DNA of 64,000 nt from Udeniomyces pyricola (GCA_039545295.1 BCIK01000003.1:682001-746000), one strand, 5' to 3'; shown: positions 1 through 19,441, counted from the stretch's first letter. Notes: generated from the letters alone by a model not told the origin. Numbers and translations: made by a program.

Positions 1-6382
<6,382 letters not shown>

Positions 6383-7210
6383 TGCTTTTGATGAGCAGTT
6401 CGCGTGGTGGGGGCTGAATATGAACGATGAGAAATCGATTTCGGTGTCCTACCTGGCCGAAGGCTCGTTGGATGGCTAATCTGGAGGTGTCCTGTTGTGA
6501 GGTGATGATGTGATGGTGTGATGGATACTATACATCATGTGCTGTGTACTAGAATGCGATGCGTTGCAAAAATGCCGAGAGTAAATTAGGTGTCGATTCG
6601 GGGATGATGTGTTTTTAAGTACGACCGGATAACGGTCATGAGATGATGGTGATCATAAAGAGGACAAGGAGATATACTCATATATAGTTGGGAAAGCAGA
6701 TGAGATGCATATATATCCCGCACATGGATATGTAGATACATGATATATACCACATGAAATACATGAGCAATCAATATCTTGAAGCTCGTAGCCAATCGCT
6801 CGCAGCTGCGCTTCAAGCTTCAAGCTGGCGCGCTGGAGGCCGGATCGAGGTAACCACGCGTTGTTCCGGACTCTTGCGCTCCTTTCTCCCTCTCACCGTT
6901 CAACCATCAACAACCCCTCACCCTCATCCTGCCCTTCTGCTCGTACGCTATCGCCATCCTTCAATCGGTCCAATCAATCCAATCAGCGAACGACCCTTAC
7001 CCATCGTTTGGCCGGCCTACCTCTTCTTCTGTTCCTCCGAGTGCTTGACGTTCGGCGTCCCATCACCATTACCCCGCGGTTGTCCACCATCCTATCTTTG
7101 CCTTCCCATCGATCTACCGCCATCTCTCAAAGCTGTCACAAGTCGCCTCCGTCGCCCTCCATCAACCCTTACATACCCTGTCGTCATAACATCATCCTAG
7201 ACCGCCCCTC
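6383..7210. other. Intergenic: transporter 3' end and BOS1 upstream region
   Basis: No convincing gene. An AT-rich stretch with several TATA-like words lies at about 6670-6755. A C/T-rich leader fills about 6880-7205, just before the BOS1 start, and is probably promoter plus 5' UTR. Confidence 0.5.
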
Positions 7211-8769
7211 ATGAACTCACTCTACGCGCTCGGCGTCCGTCAGGTCAACTCTCTCAATGCCGACCTCCAGACGATGGCCGAATCGCCCGAGCCCTCGACT
7301 TCACTCCAAGGTCCTCCCTCTCGTCCTTTTCTTCCCTTCACCGAGTACGGTCCAACTCACTTTGACAGTGACTGACGCGATCGTGCTTGATTCATTCTTC
7401 CCTTGTTGGCCTTGCGTCTTTCTCTCACTCGCGCTCCATCGGTCGGACCCGGCGTTTTGAACCAAACAGGGCAGATTGCGGCGTCTCTAGCTGCTCTCTC
7501 TCGGACGATTGACGATTACGACTCTATGGCCAGGAAGGAGATGATCAGTGCCAAGCAGGAAAAGGCCATGTCGTAAGTCTCTCGACCGAGTTGAACCGCG
7601 TACGCGCCCTTCCGGTGGTCGTCATATCTCCCCCTTCCTCCTCCTTCCCCCCTCCCGCGACTCGATTGGTCACGAATCTCACCGAGTGACGCGTTGTTTT
7701 GTCCAATTCCATGCATGTCGTCAACTTGACATTATATCCAGTCGTGTAAACAAGTTTAGGGACGACTTTAAACGCATCCGGGAACGTCTGGCCATGCTGA
7801 AAAGGGAACAGGCCAGCGTGGTTCGTATTCAACTTCCTCCATTTCTTGGATCTCTCTCCCTTGATCTTTTACATGCATCTATTCCACGACGCCGCGCGTT
7901 TGCGTGACCATGACGTGGCATTTGGCCATAGCCGAAAAACCTAGCTGACACATCTTTCTCCGTTACTTGTGTTTCTGGGACTACTTTTGTTAGTCTGCAT
8001 CGACGGCCCGTTCGAGTCTGTTAGGGGGCGATTCGTTAAATGCACCTCAACCTTCGACCTCGCGTTTCCGATCTTCCATCTCGGCTCAATCCTCATCTTC
8101 TCCTGCGTCTTCGTCTTCCTCATCCTCCATCAACCGTCCGAGTTCACCGACGTACGACTCCCCCTTTTCCTATCGTCCCAACAACCCCCGTCCGAACCAA
8201 TACGCCTCGAGTAACGGCGGTCTACCCAACCACGCGGCGGCCAACATGCGCGAGCACAGTTTGCGCGAAGAGAGCTTCGCGAGTCAAGCCGAGAGTCAGT
8301 TGGATCTGTTGATCGAGCAAGGAAGAGGCGTCTTGGGAAGTTTGGTCGAGCAGAGAGGGTGGTTGAAAGGAACGAGGAAGAGGTTGTTGGACGCGGCGAA
8401 TGGCGTCAAAGGTGGAAGACAGGTCGTCGGTTGGGTCGAGAGAAGAAGGTCAGTAGTACCTGGATTTTTTTTTTCTTCTCTTTGTTTCTTTCCGTTCTCG
8501 CTTTTATTTCAGTTTAGGGTTCTTTTTGGATCTTTTTTTTCTTTCTTCTTCTACTCAATCCGCCGAGTTTCTCACGCCCGAATAACCCACCAACCCCTTT
8601 GTGCCTTCTCTACCTGCTCCCCCTCTCTCTCTCTCTCCCTTCCCCCCTTTTTCCTTCCACCCTCTTCTTTCAACCAACCTCACATAGCAAACAAGACACG
8701 GTCATCTTCTTCGTCGGCGCCATCACGACGCTCGTCTGCTTTGCGCTCATCTGGTGGTACCTCGGTTAA
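7211..8769 (+). CDS. BOS1: Golgi/ER Qb-SNARE Bos1 (membrin)
   Basis: SNARE for ER-Golgi vesicle fusion. Five exons join in phase: 7211-7310, 7470-7572, 7742-7820, 7994-8448 and 8688-8769, giving 272 residues. The N terminus MNSLYALGVRQ, the helix RTIDDYDSMARKEM and the segment KFRDDFKRIRERL match the Bos1 N-terminal three-helix domain. The SNARE helix includes QAESQLDLLIEQGRGVLGSL, followed by a single C-terminal membrane anchor running from VIFFVGAI to WWYLG. A Ser-rich linker of about 60 residues separates the two halves, longer than I expect for this family. The start is the first Met of a family-typical N terminus. The fit of all four splice phases supports the model. Intron 4 is rich in T and C tracts. 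Confidence 0.9.
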
Positions 8770-9663
8770 TCGATATCAGAAGCCACCCCCCCCCCTCTCC
8801 CCTCCCTCTCCTCTCAAGTCGTCTACATCGGAAAAAAAAAAGCAGACAGCCAGGGATCAAAGACAAGGAGTTAGAATGGTCAGCTTTTCGAGGGTCTTTC
8901 CTTGCACAAGGCAGGAGAGGTCCGAGGGGAGAGGGGGGGGAGGTGGAGGGTAGAGAGACGGACGGGTTGGAAGAAGACAGGCCAGAAGAAGAAGAAGAGA
9001 GAGAAAAAAAAAGATGACCTGGTTTTGTTTGGACAACTCAATCGAGGTCGTCGTCGTTGACGTACGTGAAGTCAAAGCTAGAATATGATCATTCAGTTCC
9101 CCCCCCCCCTTCTTTAAAGATGATCCTAGGCGCAAACATGCACGCCCTGTCTAACGCATGTTCCAGCTGGTTACGTACACTGGTGCTTCTGAGACCAGGA
9201 AGTGGGGAAAGGGAAACGTCGAGATCGAGAGTACTTCCCATGAAGAAGTGGATCAGACAGGTACTATATATATAATAGCAAGCTAGGCCGGGAGTCGAGA
9301 TTGAAAGCCGGCCAATTGATAAGCCGACTTGTATATATATCCACTAACAAAGCAAAAATTACTGTAGCCTACTGTTATTGCACTAGAGTACATATGTACT
9401 ACTACCACTACTACTACTACTACTGACCATTACTACCACTGACCTATATACTGTTTAGCTATATATATATTATAGGCTCCTCATGATCTGCTGGTTTATC
9501 GCACATTCTTTGGTCGTTAATTCGACTTCTCCTTTCTTTCTTTCTTTTGAGATTCCGTTCCTTTCCTTTGTCTTTGTCTTTTTTTTTTTTTCCGCTTCAT
9601 TTTTCTTTCTCTGTCTTCTCTTCTCTTTTTTTTTTTCTTCTTCAGATCAAGAGTTCATCCTCA
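8770..9663. other. Convergent intergenic region between BOS1 and RPB3
   Basis: No gene seen. It holds homopolymer runs (C near 8787 and 9101, A near 8831 and 9006, G near 8933), a CTA-type triplet repeat at about 9399-9424, TATA dinucleotide runs near 9263, 9331 and 9462, and a T-rich stretch at 9530-9640. These fit two converging 3' UTRs. Confidence 0.5.
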
Positions 9664-12018
9664 TCACCAAGGACCTTGACCTCCTGGCTGACCATACGCA
9701 GCATACCCCGCTCCACCTCGTCCCCCATACGCCCCTCCACCCTGTTGCTGGAGAGCCGCCGCCCCTCCATACACTTCCGATGATCCATGCCCTCCTTCCC
9801 CCATCGCTCCTCTCCAAGCAGGATCTCCCCCAATATGACCCCCTATCGGTCCACCCATGCCATCGCTCATCAACCCCCCATTGATACCACTACCCCCAGG
9901 CGGCGGAGGCGCGACGAGGTCCGTGAGCCCGTTAGAAGGCGCAGGGAATTGATGGTCAAGCGCTTCCATGATACTGGCGAGTTTGAAGTTGAGCATTTGA
10001 AGACCCTGGTTGTTGTTGTGTATCACAGTCAACGAAAGAGAAAAAAAAAAACAAAAAAAAAGAAGAAGAAAACAGAAACGGGGCTCCAGGTTCAACATCC
10101 GTCACGTCGATGTTTGATGACAACCACCCAAGGGAAAGAGACTTAGGAAAAAAAAAGAAGAAGAAGAAGAAGAAGGAAAAAAGACAAGGAAATCGAGAAA
10201 GTAAGAAAAAAAAAAAGAAGAAAGAAAAAAAAAACAACGAACTTTATCCATGACCTCGACGACATCGACGGCGCCGGTACCTTCGGCTTCAAAGTAAAAC
10301 TTATCGGCTTCCTTCGTGTAATCAAACGGCAAATTCTCATCCACCGGTTCCTCATACTGAGCGTTGGACGAAAGGGGCCATTCCGCCTTGGCGTCATCCT
10401 CAAACCAATACGCCGTATGCCTCAAAGTGTTATGCGGATCGTACTCGAACGAGACCGCCGAGAGAGGGGACCATTTAGCATGGGTCTTGGAGATTCCCTT
10501 GTAAGCCTTGCAGACGAGATCGATTTCTTGGCCTTTGGCGAGCTTGACGAGGTATATCGGTTTCGCTGCGGGGTCGCCTGAAGAGCAAAATCAAACCAAG
10601 CCAAAACCCGATTCCGGTCAGATGGGGTTTTTTTTTTTCTTCCAGTGCCACGTGTAGCGGTCCGACTTATGTTGCTGTCTGTCCTTTTTTTTGCAGCTTA
10701 GAGGATAGACAACGTGGGAAGGGCAGAGGAGGATGAATGGACGTACCCCTTCCGACGGCCTCACCGAACCCCTCGCCTCGCGCCGCTTGCTCCGTATGCG
10801 TCAACTGATCCGCTCCTGGGTCCATGTTCTGATATGGATTCACACCACCTTGCACATCTAAAACGAGAGAAACAAGAACAAGAAGGAGGAGGTTTGAGAG
10901 AGAGAGAGCCAGGAATACCGTTGAAGGAAAGAGAAGCACGTGGACGCGTCTTGTCAGCATCCCAAAGACCATCCCCGACCGGTTGACAAGACGAAAAGAA
11001 AAGGGAAGGGGGAAGAAAGAGAGAAAGCGGAAAACGCAACTGGTATCTTCGATGATCAAGTCATTCGACGTGACCGTCACTCGATCGTTAACAGCTCGGG
11101 CTTTAAGACGTAGGGTGATACAGCAGTGGGAACAACCTTCGTGACAAGTACAGTCCTGCGGGACGAAAGGCCGAGTGAGAAGGTAAAGAAGAAGGAAGGG
11201 GGATAGGAAAGGGGAGGAGGAAGACGCGATTAGCTAGAGATCTTAGAAGCAGGCAAGTCCTGAAGGCGGCGGTCAAGTTCTGGTACGATCCTGCCCTCAA
11301 ACTCCCTTGGAGGAACCAGAATGGTAGGTTTGAGAAGGGTAGCAGATCAAGACCAACAGTCAGATGTGACGTACGAGATGCCACTTGAGACCCTCCTCAC
11401 ATCCTCCACTCTTCAGTGGAACGAGACCGAGACGATGGGCGAGAAACTCGTCGGCGAGGGCAGAGGTGTTGACTGATATTGAAACCTGGTCGATAGCTGG
11501 TGATCGAGGGCCACCGACAGCCGTGGTAGAAGCCAAAGGAAAGGGGGGGGGGGGAGGAGGAGGAGGAGAGCGCGTCAGGATTGATCGGGGAGAAGAGGAG
11601 AGACGCGTCGAGGCGTTTTAGGACGAGAAGCTCGGATGGATGAACGGTCAGAGGGCAACGAACCGACTGTTGGCACGTCAGCCATTATGACCCTCCTGAC
11701 CGAGTTGGCAAAGCTACGAAGACATGATAGTTGAGGTGTGTGGATCGGATGGAGTACAAGGGTAGTATGCAAAGGTGGGAGAGGGGCAAGAGAAGAGGGT
11801 TGAGATCATGTGCAACGTTCGTTGAAGGGGATGACGGCTCTCTGTCTTTGGGTGGGTAGTCTATGTGGGTGGTGTGTGTGGAAGGATAGGTGGGATGTGT
11901 TGGATTGATGGGGATGAGGGGGAACGTACGACATGTCGACGCCCTGAAGAACAAAGTCGACCTTGTCCCGTTGGATGTTGCGGATGTGCAGGACGGGTTT
12001 GGAGTTGTCGATGGGCAT
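9664..12018 (-). CDS. RPB3: DNA-directed RNA polymerase II subunit RPB3
   Basis: Core subunit of nuclear RNA polymerase II; it pairs with Rpb11 like a bacterial alpha subunit. On the minus strand, exon 1 (from 12018) reads [16 protein letters not shown] and VDFVLQGVD. Next come [16 protein letters not shown] and [18 protein letters not shown] plus [10 protein letters not shown], the classic alpha/RPB3 blocks. A zinc-binding loop [10 protein letters not shown] (CxCx3Cx2C, near 11150) is followed by [10 protein letters not shown]. The second half includes [21 protein letters not shown] and [17 protein letters not shown], then a short dimer helix [15 protein letters not shown]. The C-terminal tail is Gly/Gln-rich and ends in Trp. 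The Met at 12018 was chosen because the upstream in-frame Met would add only a Pro/Thr-rich leader. At least seven exons. Confidence 0.93.
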
Positions 12019-12361
12019 GGTTTGGGAGAGATTGAGATGAATGTGGGTGGGTGTGATGGAATTTGATGGCGATGGGGTTGTTGTTGTTGTTGGTGGTGGT
12101 GGTGGTGGCGGTGATAATGGGTGATGGGTGATGTGATTGGCCAAGTGTTACTACTATACTACTGTAGCTAGCCAATGAGTCTATGGGCAAGTGGATGGTT
12201 GATGGTTTTGGTGTGACCTCTGGGTGATTTCCAGATTGCACACTCATCATTCCATCATCCACCCTCAGTTGAATTCAATAATTACATCCTTATTATATAT
12301 ACATATATACAGTCATCCCACCACCACCAACACCAACACCAACACCGTCCTCCTCTCAGCC
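12019..12361. promoter_or_regulatory. Shared divergent promoter region of RPB3 and NAR1
   Basis: 343 bases separate the two opposite starts. A TATA-like stretch with repeated TATA/ATAC words lies at about 12291-12311, some 50 bases before the NAR1 ATG. Asymmetric CAA/CAC-type repeats sit on the NAR1 side. Only the position and TATA words are seen; function is inferred. Confidence 0.45.
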
Positions 12362-14876
12362 ATGTCCTTTGGACCTACCCTTGTATGTCTCGCCGCAGAA
12401 CCCACCTCTTCGAATCCCAATCCCAAACGCACTCCTCACTCATCACCTCCAAACGCTTCTCTTTCCGCTCCACGCCTCTCGACCCACCTTCCCTCCTCCT
12501 CCCCCTTCTCAGACCCTGACGGATCTCAACGACTATCTCGCCCCGTCTCAAGCGTGTATCCGACCGGCCAAGATCCAAGACGAGGTCGTCCAGAAAGAGA
12601 CTGCCGTTCGTGTCGATCAGAGCGTTGCTTTCGTTGACCACCGCCTATACCGCCACGCGTTCTCCTGTGCTGACCTAATCCTCCTCTCCTTATTCGTTAT
12701 TCGTTCCTTCCAATCTAATCCACCCAACGTCATGTCCATTTTCCCCCCCCCCCCCCCCCCCCCCCCCGCACTTCCCCTTTCTACGTTTCTCCTCGACTGC
12801 GACACCTTTCTCTTGACCATAGAAAACTGAAATTCATATCGATGCCGAAGGAGGTTACTATGAACTCGCTCTGCCCTCAACCCTGCCCTCTACTTTGTCC
12901 TCGAACCTGACCTCGTCCTCCGCAGGCCTTGGTCCGAGTATTGTCGAAGAAAAACAGAAGCTGAAAAAGGCAGAGATCAGTCTTAACGACTGTCTAGCAT
13001 GCTCGTAAGTAATGCTTGCATCTAGTCATCTTTTTTGTTATCGTTGTTGTCGTTGTTGACAGTATGCCAACAGACCTCACTAACGAAGTCAGCTTCTTCC
13101 CACTTGTTTCCTTCCTGCAGCGGGTGCATCACTACCTCTCAGGAACTTCTCCTCCAGACTCACTCCCTCACTCCATTGCTCAACCTCCTCCCTCCAAACC
13201 CACCAACCAAGACCCCTTACCTCTCCATTTCACCTCAAACCCTCGCCTCCATATCGGCATCCCTATCGTCACCTATCCCTCTGCCTCTGCTGCTCGACCG
13301 GATACGTCATTTCCTTCCTACGATCGGCATCAAGCATGTCTCTGACGTGACGTTTGCTCGTCACCTCTGCTTGTCCGAGACAGTGCACGAATTTGAACAA
13401 CGCACGGAAGGAATCGGGGGTGGGCTTCCGATGTTAGCGAGCGCGTGCCCTGGTTGGGTGTGTTATGCAGAGAAAGCTCATGGAGAGGTGTTGGACAAGG
13501 TCGGCAAGGTTAGGAGTGCGATGGGTGTCCAAGGTAGTCTCGTCAAGGGTTGGTGGGCCAGGCAAAACGGCATCGGGTCAGTCGTTCTTTGCAGAACCCG
13601 TGGTCTTGAGTCCTCATCATCTGTAGCCCTGAAACACTGACATTCCAAGTTACTGCGGTCTTCATGCTGTTTACCTGTTTCGTTTGATGTCTCATGCAGC
13701 CCCGAACAAATCTACCACATCTCCGTCCAGCCTTGCTACGATCGGAAGCTCGAGTCATCTCGATCTCAATTCCTGCAACCAACAACGAACCTCCCTGAAA
13801 CCGACCTCGTCCTCACTACGGGCGAATTCTTCACCTTTCTCACCGACCATCACTTTGATCCTCTCACTCCATCACCAGATGAGAACATTCCTCCTTCTTC
13901 CATTGATCTGACCCAATCGATAGAGGGTCTTCCATCAATGCTCAATCATCCCGGAAGCTCTTCCGACTCGTACCTCCATTCGCTTCTCTTCAGCATCATC
14001 TCGCGTTATCCTCCAGACTCCCTCACCCTCACCACTACACCCATTCGTAACTCGGCCGACTACATTGAATACACTCTCACCGTCGCATCTCCCCTTCCTT
14101 CACCCGATCCATCCAACGCCACAAACACCTACCTACCTCTACCAGCATCGGGTACCCCAATCTTTCGCTCTTCCAAATGCTACGGCTTCAAAAATCTCCA
14201 AAACGTCGTCCGGTCGACGAAGAAAGTCATTCAAACCCAAACGTCCTCTTCTTCATCCGTTTCGTCGACAGGTCCTCTGAACAGCAGCAGCAGCAGTAGC
14301 ACTAGCCGACGACCGATCCCAAAGACGTACGACTACGTCGAAGTCATGGCGTGTCCCTCTGGATGCGTCAATGGTGGGGGTCAATTGAAACCTACCAGTA
14401 CTTCTTCATCGTCAAATGGGGGTCGACCTTCGGGTATGATTCCGAGTGCGCCCACCGAAGCTCAGCTTGATAAAGAGGGTTTCCCACGACCTTGGGAGGC
14501 TGTCGATGAGAGTATCGAATCACTCCCTTCGCCGGTGAATAAGGTCGATGCCGAAATGAGGTGGTCGACTAAAGAATGGGTCGCCAAAGTCGAGGCTATC
14601 TATTGGTCGTCGTCGTCGACTGACAGCGATGAGAATATTTCACCGTCGACTCCGTTGAAACCGTCCAAGGGCTCAGCGACGTCTTCCCTGCCTCGCAGAC
14701 ACCCGAGCCTGGTGGAGGCCGATCGGGTCGAGCAGCTCGTGCGAGCAGAGATGGACCAGTGGGAGCAGGAGTCAAGTGGAGGGGTTAGGACAGGGGGAAG
14801 TTGGTTGAGGACGACGTACGAGGCCATCAAGCCGGACGAAGAAGGAGATCTACTAGGTAGTGGCGTAGTGTGGTAA
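12362..14876 (+). CDS. NAR1: Cytosolic Fe-S cluster assembly factor Nar1 (iron-only hydrogenase-like)
   Basis: CIA-machinery protein that passes Fe-S clusters from the Cfd1/Nbp35 scaffold to the targeting complex in the cytosol. The first coding exon is only 21 bases (MSFGPTL); exon 2 begins [15 protein letters not shown]. Cysteines for the N-terminal cluster are that Cys plus NDCLACSGC. The second cluster site is built from [23 protein letters not shown] and [13 protein letters not shown], all typical of Nar1. About 645 residues, somewhat long because of Ser-rich stretches near 14245-14310 and 14395-14425. The chain ends GSGVVW; a terminal aromatic is known in CIA clients and adaptors. A 25-base C run sits in the intron after exon 2. 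Confidence 0.93.
12743..12767. repeat. C homopolymer of 25 bases in a NAR1 intron
   Basis: An uninterrupted run of C on the sense strand, in the intron between the VRVDQS exon and the [11 protein letters not shown] exon. Length is likely unstable between strains and hard to sequence. Confidence 0.85.
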
Positions 14877-16115
14877 AAGAAGGTTGTTTTGTAGAGCGAA
14901 GCAGGATTCATGTCTTTCTTGGCTTGTCTGGATGACTGGTGAGATGGCAGGTATATTTATACTGGGAGGTGGTGTCCGGCCACTGGAGAAGAAGGAATAG
15001 CAAACGACAAAATGCACTGCGCTGGTGATGACCTCGATCTCATCATGAATATGACGTAATAGTCACTCGCGTCACTCGTTGCTGGTGCCGACAAGGCCAG
15101 CGTCGCATAGCGTCAACTTGCGTGCTCCATTCCCTCCGTGAACAGGGTATGTCGAGTGTTGCGTGTTGCACACGATTAAGGGAGTAAGAATGGGTGGAAA
15201 GAGGAGTCGGCCAAAAGCCTTGCTTGTGTCCAATGTGGGGTCAGAAGAGACGGGCTGAGAGAAACGTTGTATTGTATATGACAAGAAGGTTGGGTCAATC
15301 ATTGGATCACGTTGGCTTAAGGAAAAGATAGAAGAGTTTTTACAGTGAGAGAATAAAGTGCTTGGCGGTGGCGCGCAGCGGATCCGGGTGGGAACTTGAA
15401 TTCGACATCATCGATTCGGATTTTCGTATATCACGCTATTATTAAAAGATGGCCTAGGCTTGCTCTTTGACTATCACTAGCTAGGCCTATCATTATAGAA
15501 GCACAACGTTCTGCTCTGTGGTTGATCTACCGGCTATCTCGGAGAACGGTGGAATGGATATACATGTGAATAGTCGAGATTAGCACACCATTCTGGGTTC
15601 ATCTGACGAGCTGGACGGATCATCGATCAGGCCGTCGTCGGGCGCCGCCGATCCGGTGATAACACAAAAGCCATCCGGGAAGCGAGACTCGACGTTAATG
15701 CGAGATCTGAGGTTGTTATCGCTGTTCATATACAAGTGAAGAGGAATATGGATATGCGTACTGCTGTTGCTGATGTTGATGATGGTGGCGCAGCGGGTGT
15801 GCAGGTGGATGAATGGTGAAGGATGTATTGATGACGGCATAATGAGCAAGGTGGAAAAGAAGGGGGTGAATTCCACCAACTGGGGAAGGAGCACAAACAC
15901 GTCAGACCCCAATCCGGGGGTTTCGACATCCCAACGACTGTGCTCCTGATGATCGATAATCTATAATCCCCGATTTTTCACCCTGCCCTTTGCTTTTGCT
16001 CCCCCACCCCACCTCCCAAAGTTTCCATCATCCATCACGGCTACCACTCCCTTGCCATCCCACCCTACTCCATCCGCCAACTTTCTCTTCCCCGCCCGCT
16101 TCTCCATCTCCCGCC
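14877..16115. other. Intergenic region between NAR1 and the amino-acid transporter
   Basis: No supported gene. TATA-like words occur near 14953 and 15427. A minus-strand open frame at 15912-15580 has no recognisable domain and was not called. The last 130 bases before the transporter start are C/T-rich, fitting a 5' leader. Confidence 0.45.
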
Positions 16116-19100
16116 ATGGCTACCACCGCCGAGCTTCGCGAGAAAGCCCACCTCCCCACTTCCCATACCGAAGTCCCCCATGCGACGACCCTTCCACCGT
16201 CAGCCCAGCCCATCAAGGGCAATACACCGCCCTTACCGCCTTATGACAGCAACGGCCTCGCTTCGACCACTCTCAACGACGGCAATCCCAAATCTAAACC
16301 CATCATCGGCGCCGCCGCTTTTGACCTTGCACACGAGAAGAAGGAGAGGCAACTCGAGCAAGGACTCCTCGACGATGATTCCTCCCTCAACGCACTTGGC
16401 GAAAGGTGCGATGACCCACTCGCTTCAATCAGCCTGCCCCCTCTCAAAATTTGGAACGTCTCGAGCTTGGACTGATGCTGATTTCCGTCGCTTACGACCA
16501 TACAGAACCTTGAGTTGGCAAAGAGCGTGTGTGCTGCTGGTGAGTGCCTTCCCGACATGGCATAGACAAGAACCTCCTCCGCCCGTCGAGCACCAAGCCG
16601 GCGGCGGCGGTGGGCGATCTCCGACTTTCCGGTGTTTGGTTCATGACACCAATACCTGGTTCATCCCCTCTGACGCGCCTTTTGGTCTTGTCTTCCCTCT
16701 TGCTATCCTCACTCGTCATTATCCGTGGACATCTAGTGCACCGAATATGTCGTCCTGGGTCAGTCTCATCATATCGGTCACAGTGCGGTCTCTGGAGGAA
16801 CCAGACGAGCGCTTTGCTAAATCCTTTTTCCCTCCCTTTGCCATTTCGTTCCGTTGGACAACGTCGGTCTCACTCACCCTCCGCGATCCCGGTTCCCTTT
16901 TTTTTTCACTCGCAATCACGCCTTATAGCCATCCTTGCTTTCCCTTCCTCCTTCCAAGTGCTGGGTATGGCTGGTGGTATGATTACTACTCTCCTCGCCG
17001 TACGTTCAACCAGGTCTCACTACCCAGAGTCTTTCATTATCTCTATCGATTGACAGATAATCTCCTTCCGCCTATCTTTGTCTGCCTTTTACATTGGCAC
17101 CTGATCCTGGCAATGACCTCAACTCTCTATCCACAGGCCCTTTCGACACTGTATACCTCACATGTCCTCTGGCGATTCTGCATGGCTTACCCCCAGTGCC
17201 GAGACATTGCGGATTGCGCCTACTACCTCTTCAACGAGACTCGAGCAGCCTGGGTCCTTGCATTCATCGCCCTTAGTCTCAACAACCTCTTCATCATGGG
17301 TCTGCACGTCAACGCTGGTCAGACGGCTATCAACGTGGGTTCCGGTCCCCTCTTTGGGCTAGAACGATACAATTTAGATCCTTTCAGGTCGACGTTGGTT
17401 TCTCACGTTGTTTTCCTTTTTCTTCTTCTGTTCTTTCTTTGCCACCTGCTTGCTCTATCAATCGCTGGAATGTCACCCAGACCTTGGGATACACCACTTG
17501 CTCAGCTGTCTGGGGAGTCGTTCTCACCATCATCATGTTCGCTGGCAGTCTCATTCGAAACCTCAGGCAAACGACTCTCCTCGGTCTCATCTCGGCCGGG
17601 ACCATGTTTGTCTGCGTACGTGACACCACCTCACTTGACTTTTCGATGGTATGCCACACTACCATTACTATGATCTGACCAACATCTCTTCCTTTCGTCA
17701 TCCGTGAAACAGTTCCTCATCGTCGTCATTGGCCACGGTGTTCAGGGAACGCCTAATGGCTACGTGGCTGCCACTGCGACTACCCCAGCGACTGACTTGT
17801 CCTGGACGGTTTGGGCTCCCAAGGGAACTACGTGAGTCATGCTAACTCATCCCAGTTGTATATTCTGATAGATTGGTGGGACTGATGAGTCTACTTGGCC
17901 TGTCGTCGAATCCTTGATAGGTTTGTTTCTGGCATGTCGGCATTCGTACGTTCCGTACCTCCGTCTTGAATACGTCTTTGTCAAAAACCCGAGTTCTGGG
18001 CTTTTATGCTAATCGCTGAATGATTTATCCCCGCCGTACAGCTCAACATCATTTACACCTTTATCGTACGTCACTTTGTGTTTGGATCATTTGGATTGTC
18101 CTTCAGAATCGTCGTCCCTGACCGCCATCACGTGCTCTGTGATCTGTCTCCTGGATTTAGGGTCACGCCCTCATCCCAACTTGGCAAGGCGATATGGCTC
18201 ACCCTGAAGGTAAGTAACCCTTTTCATGACGTTTTGCACATCTGTGGGGGGTTTCTTTCGAGCCACTTGACGATCGTCTGGGCTGATGGACGCTTTGGTC
18301 ATTCGTCTCAACTGGTCATCATTTCTCCAGAGTGAGTCTACTGTCTTTTTTTTCTCTCTCTCCTTGTTCAACCTTCACAACCTCACGACATTGTTTCGAT
18401 CGCTGACAAACTTGTCGTTGTGACTTGCCATGACAGCTTCCCCAAGGCCCTATACACCTGCATGGTGTTTGAGGTCATCCTCTTCTCGGTTTGCGGAGCG
18501 GTCGTCTATTCGTACTCGGGAACCGAGCTCACTACTGCCCCAGCTTATGGTTCTCTCATCGCTCGCTACGGACGACCGGCCGCGGCTTTCACTTTACCAA
18601 CCATCATCATCGTCGGCATCATTTACTCGCTCGTCACCTCGCGTGCTCTCTTCTTCCAGATTTACAATGAGGCGTCCATTCATCGACGGTCGCACACTGT
18701 TCGTGGTTGGGTCGTCTGGACGTCGATCGTTGCCGGCGGTTGGGTAAGCCATGATTTTCTTTTTCCTTTTTTNTTTCTTCGTATCTTCACAGTCATCCTT
18801 CGTTGGCATTTTGCTCATACTCACACGGACGTGTTTTCCTCTATATAGGTTATTGCTTTCATCATCGGAGAGGCTATTCCATTCTTCTCTGATCTGCTCT
18901 CTCTTATCGCCTCGTTGTTCGACTCGTGGTTCGGTTATATCCTCTGTCAGTCCTCAACCCACCCCTATCTATCCCGTTTCGACTCGCATGCACACCAGCT
19001 TTTCTCTGACCCCACATACTTGTTCTCTTCGATTCATTCCGTTGGGACCACTCACCTACAGGGGCCTGCGCGTACTACAAGCTTTACCACAAGACTGGCT

Positions 19101-19441
19101 TCTTTGTGAGCAAGACCAGGACGCTTGAAACGATCTTCAACGTCCTCGTCTTCATCACGGGTTTCTTCATCTTTGGTGCCGGTAGTGAGTTCCCCTCCTT
19201 ATAGCCTATCCTCTCCTTTGCACTTTGGATAGTTCGCCTTAATCTTCCTCTGGTGTGGTCGATGGAGGCATGCTGATGATACCTCTCGTCATGAACCCAT
19301 CTGTTTTTTTCCCCTCTTTATCCTGATCGATGTGCGCGCTTAGCTTACGCCTCGGTTCAATCAATCCGTAGCTCTTATGCGACCGGTAACCTGCGTACTC
19401 CTTTCTCGTGCGCCAACGGAGGGTTCGAGTTTACTCGATAA
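16116..19441 (+). CDS. AAAP-family amino-acid transporter (MTR/AVT-like)
   Basis: Multi-pass amino-acid/proton carrier of the plasma or vacuolar membrane. A hydrophilic N terminus of about 95 residues (MATTAELREKAHLPTSHTE...) leads into GERTLSWQRACVLL, the family entry motif. A 22-base microexon at 16737-16758 (CTEYVVL) joins to AILAFPSSFQVLGMAGG, which carries the conserved first helix pair. Later exons carry YPQCRDIADCAYYLF, LNNLFIMGLHVNAGQ, CSAVWGVVLTIIMFAGSL, a PTWQGDMAHPE-type loop, YSGTELTTAPAYGSL and RTLETIFNVLVFITG with FFIFGAGTYASV. The chain ends NGGFEFTR. At least ten introns. An ambiguous base N lies in a T run at 18773, inside an intron. The substrate cannot be read from the sequence. 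Confidence 0.85.

Noticed and set aside
15580..15912. Minus-strand open frame of 110 codons between NAR1 and the transporter
   Set aside because: No recognisable domain, no clear splice partners, and composition like neighbouring non-coding DNA.
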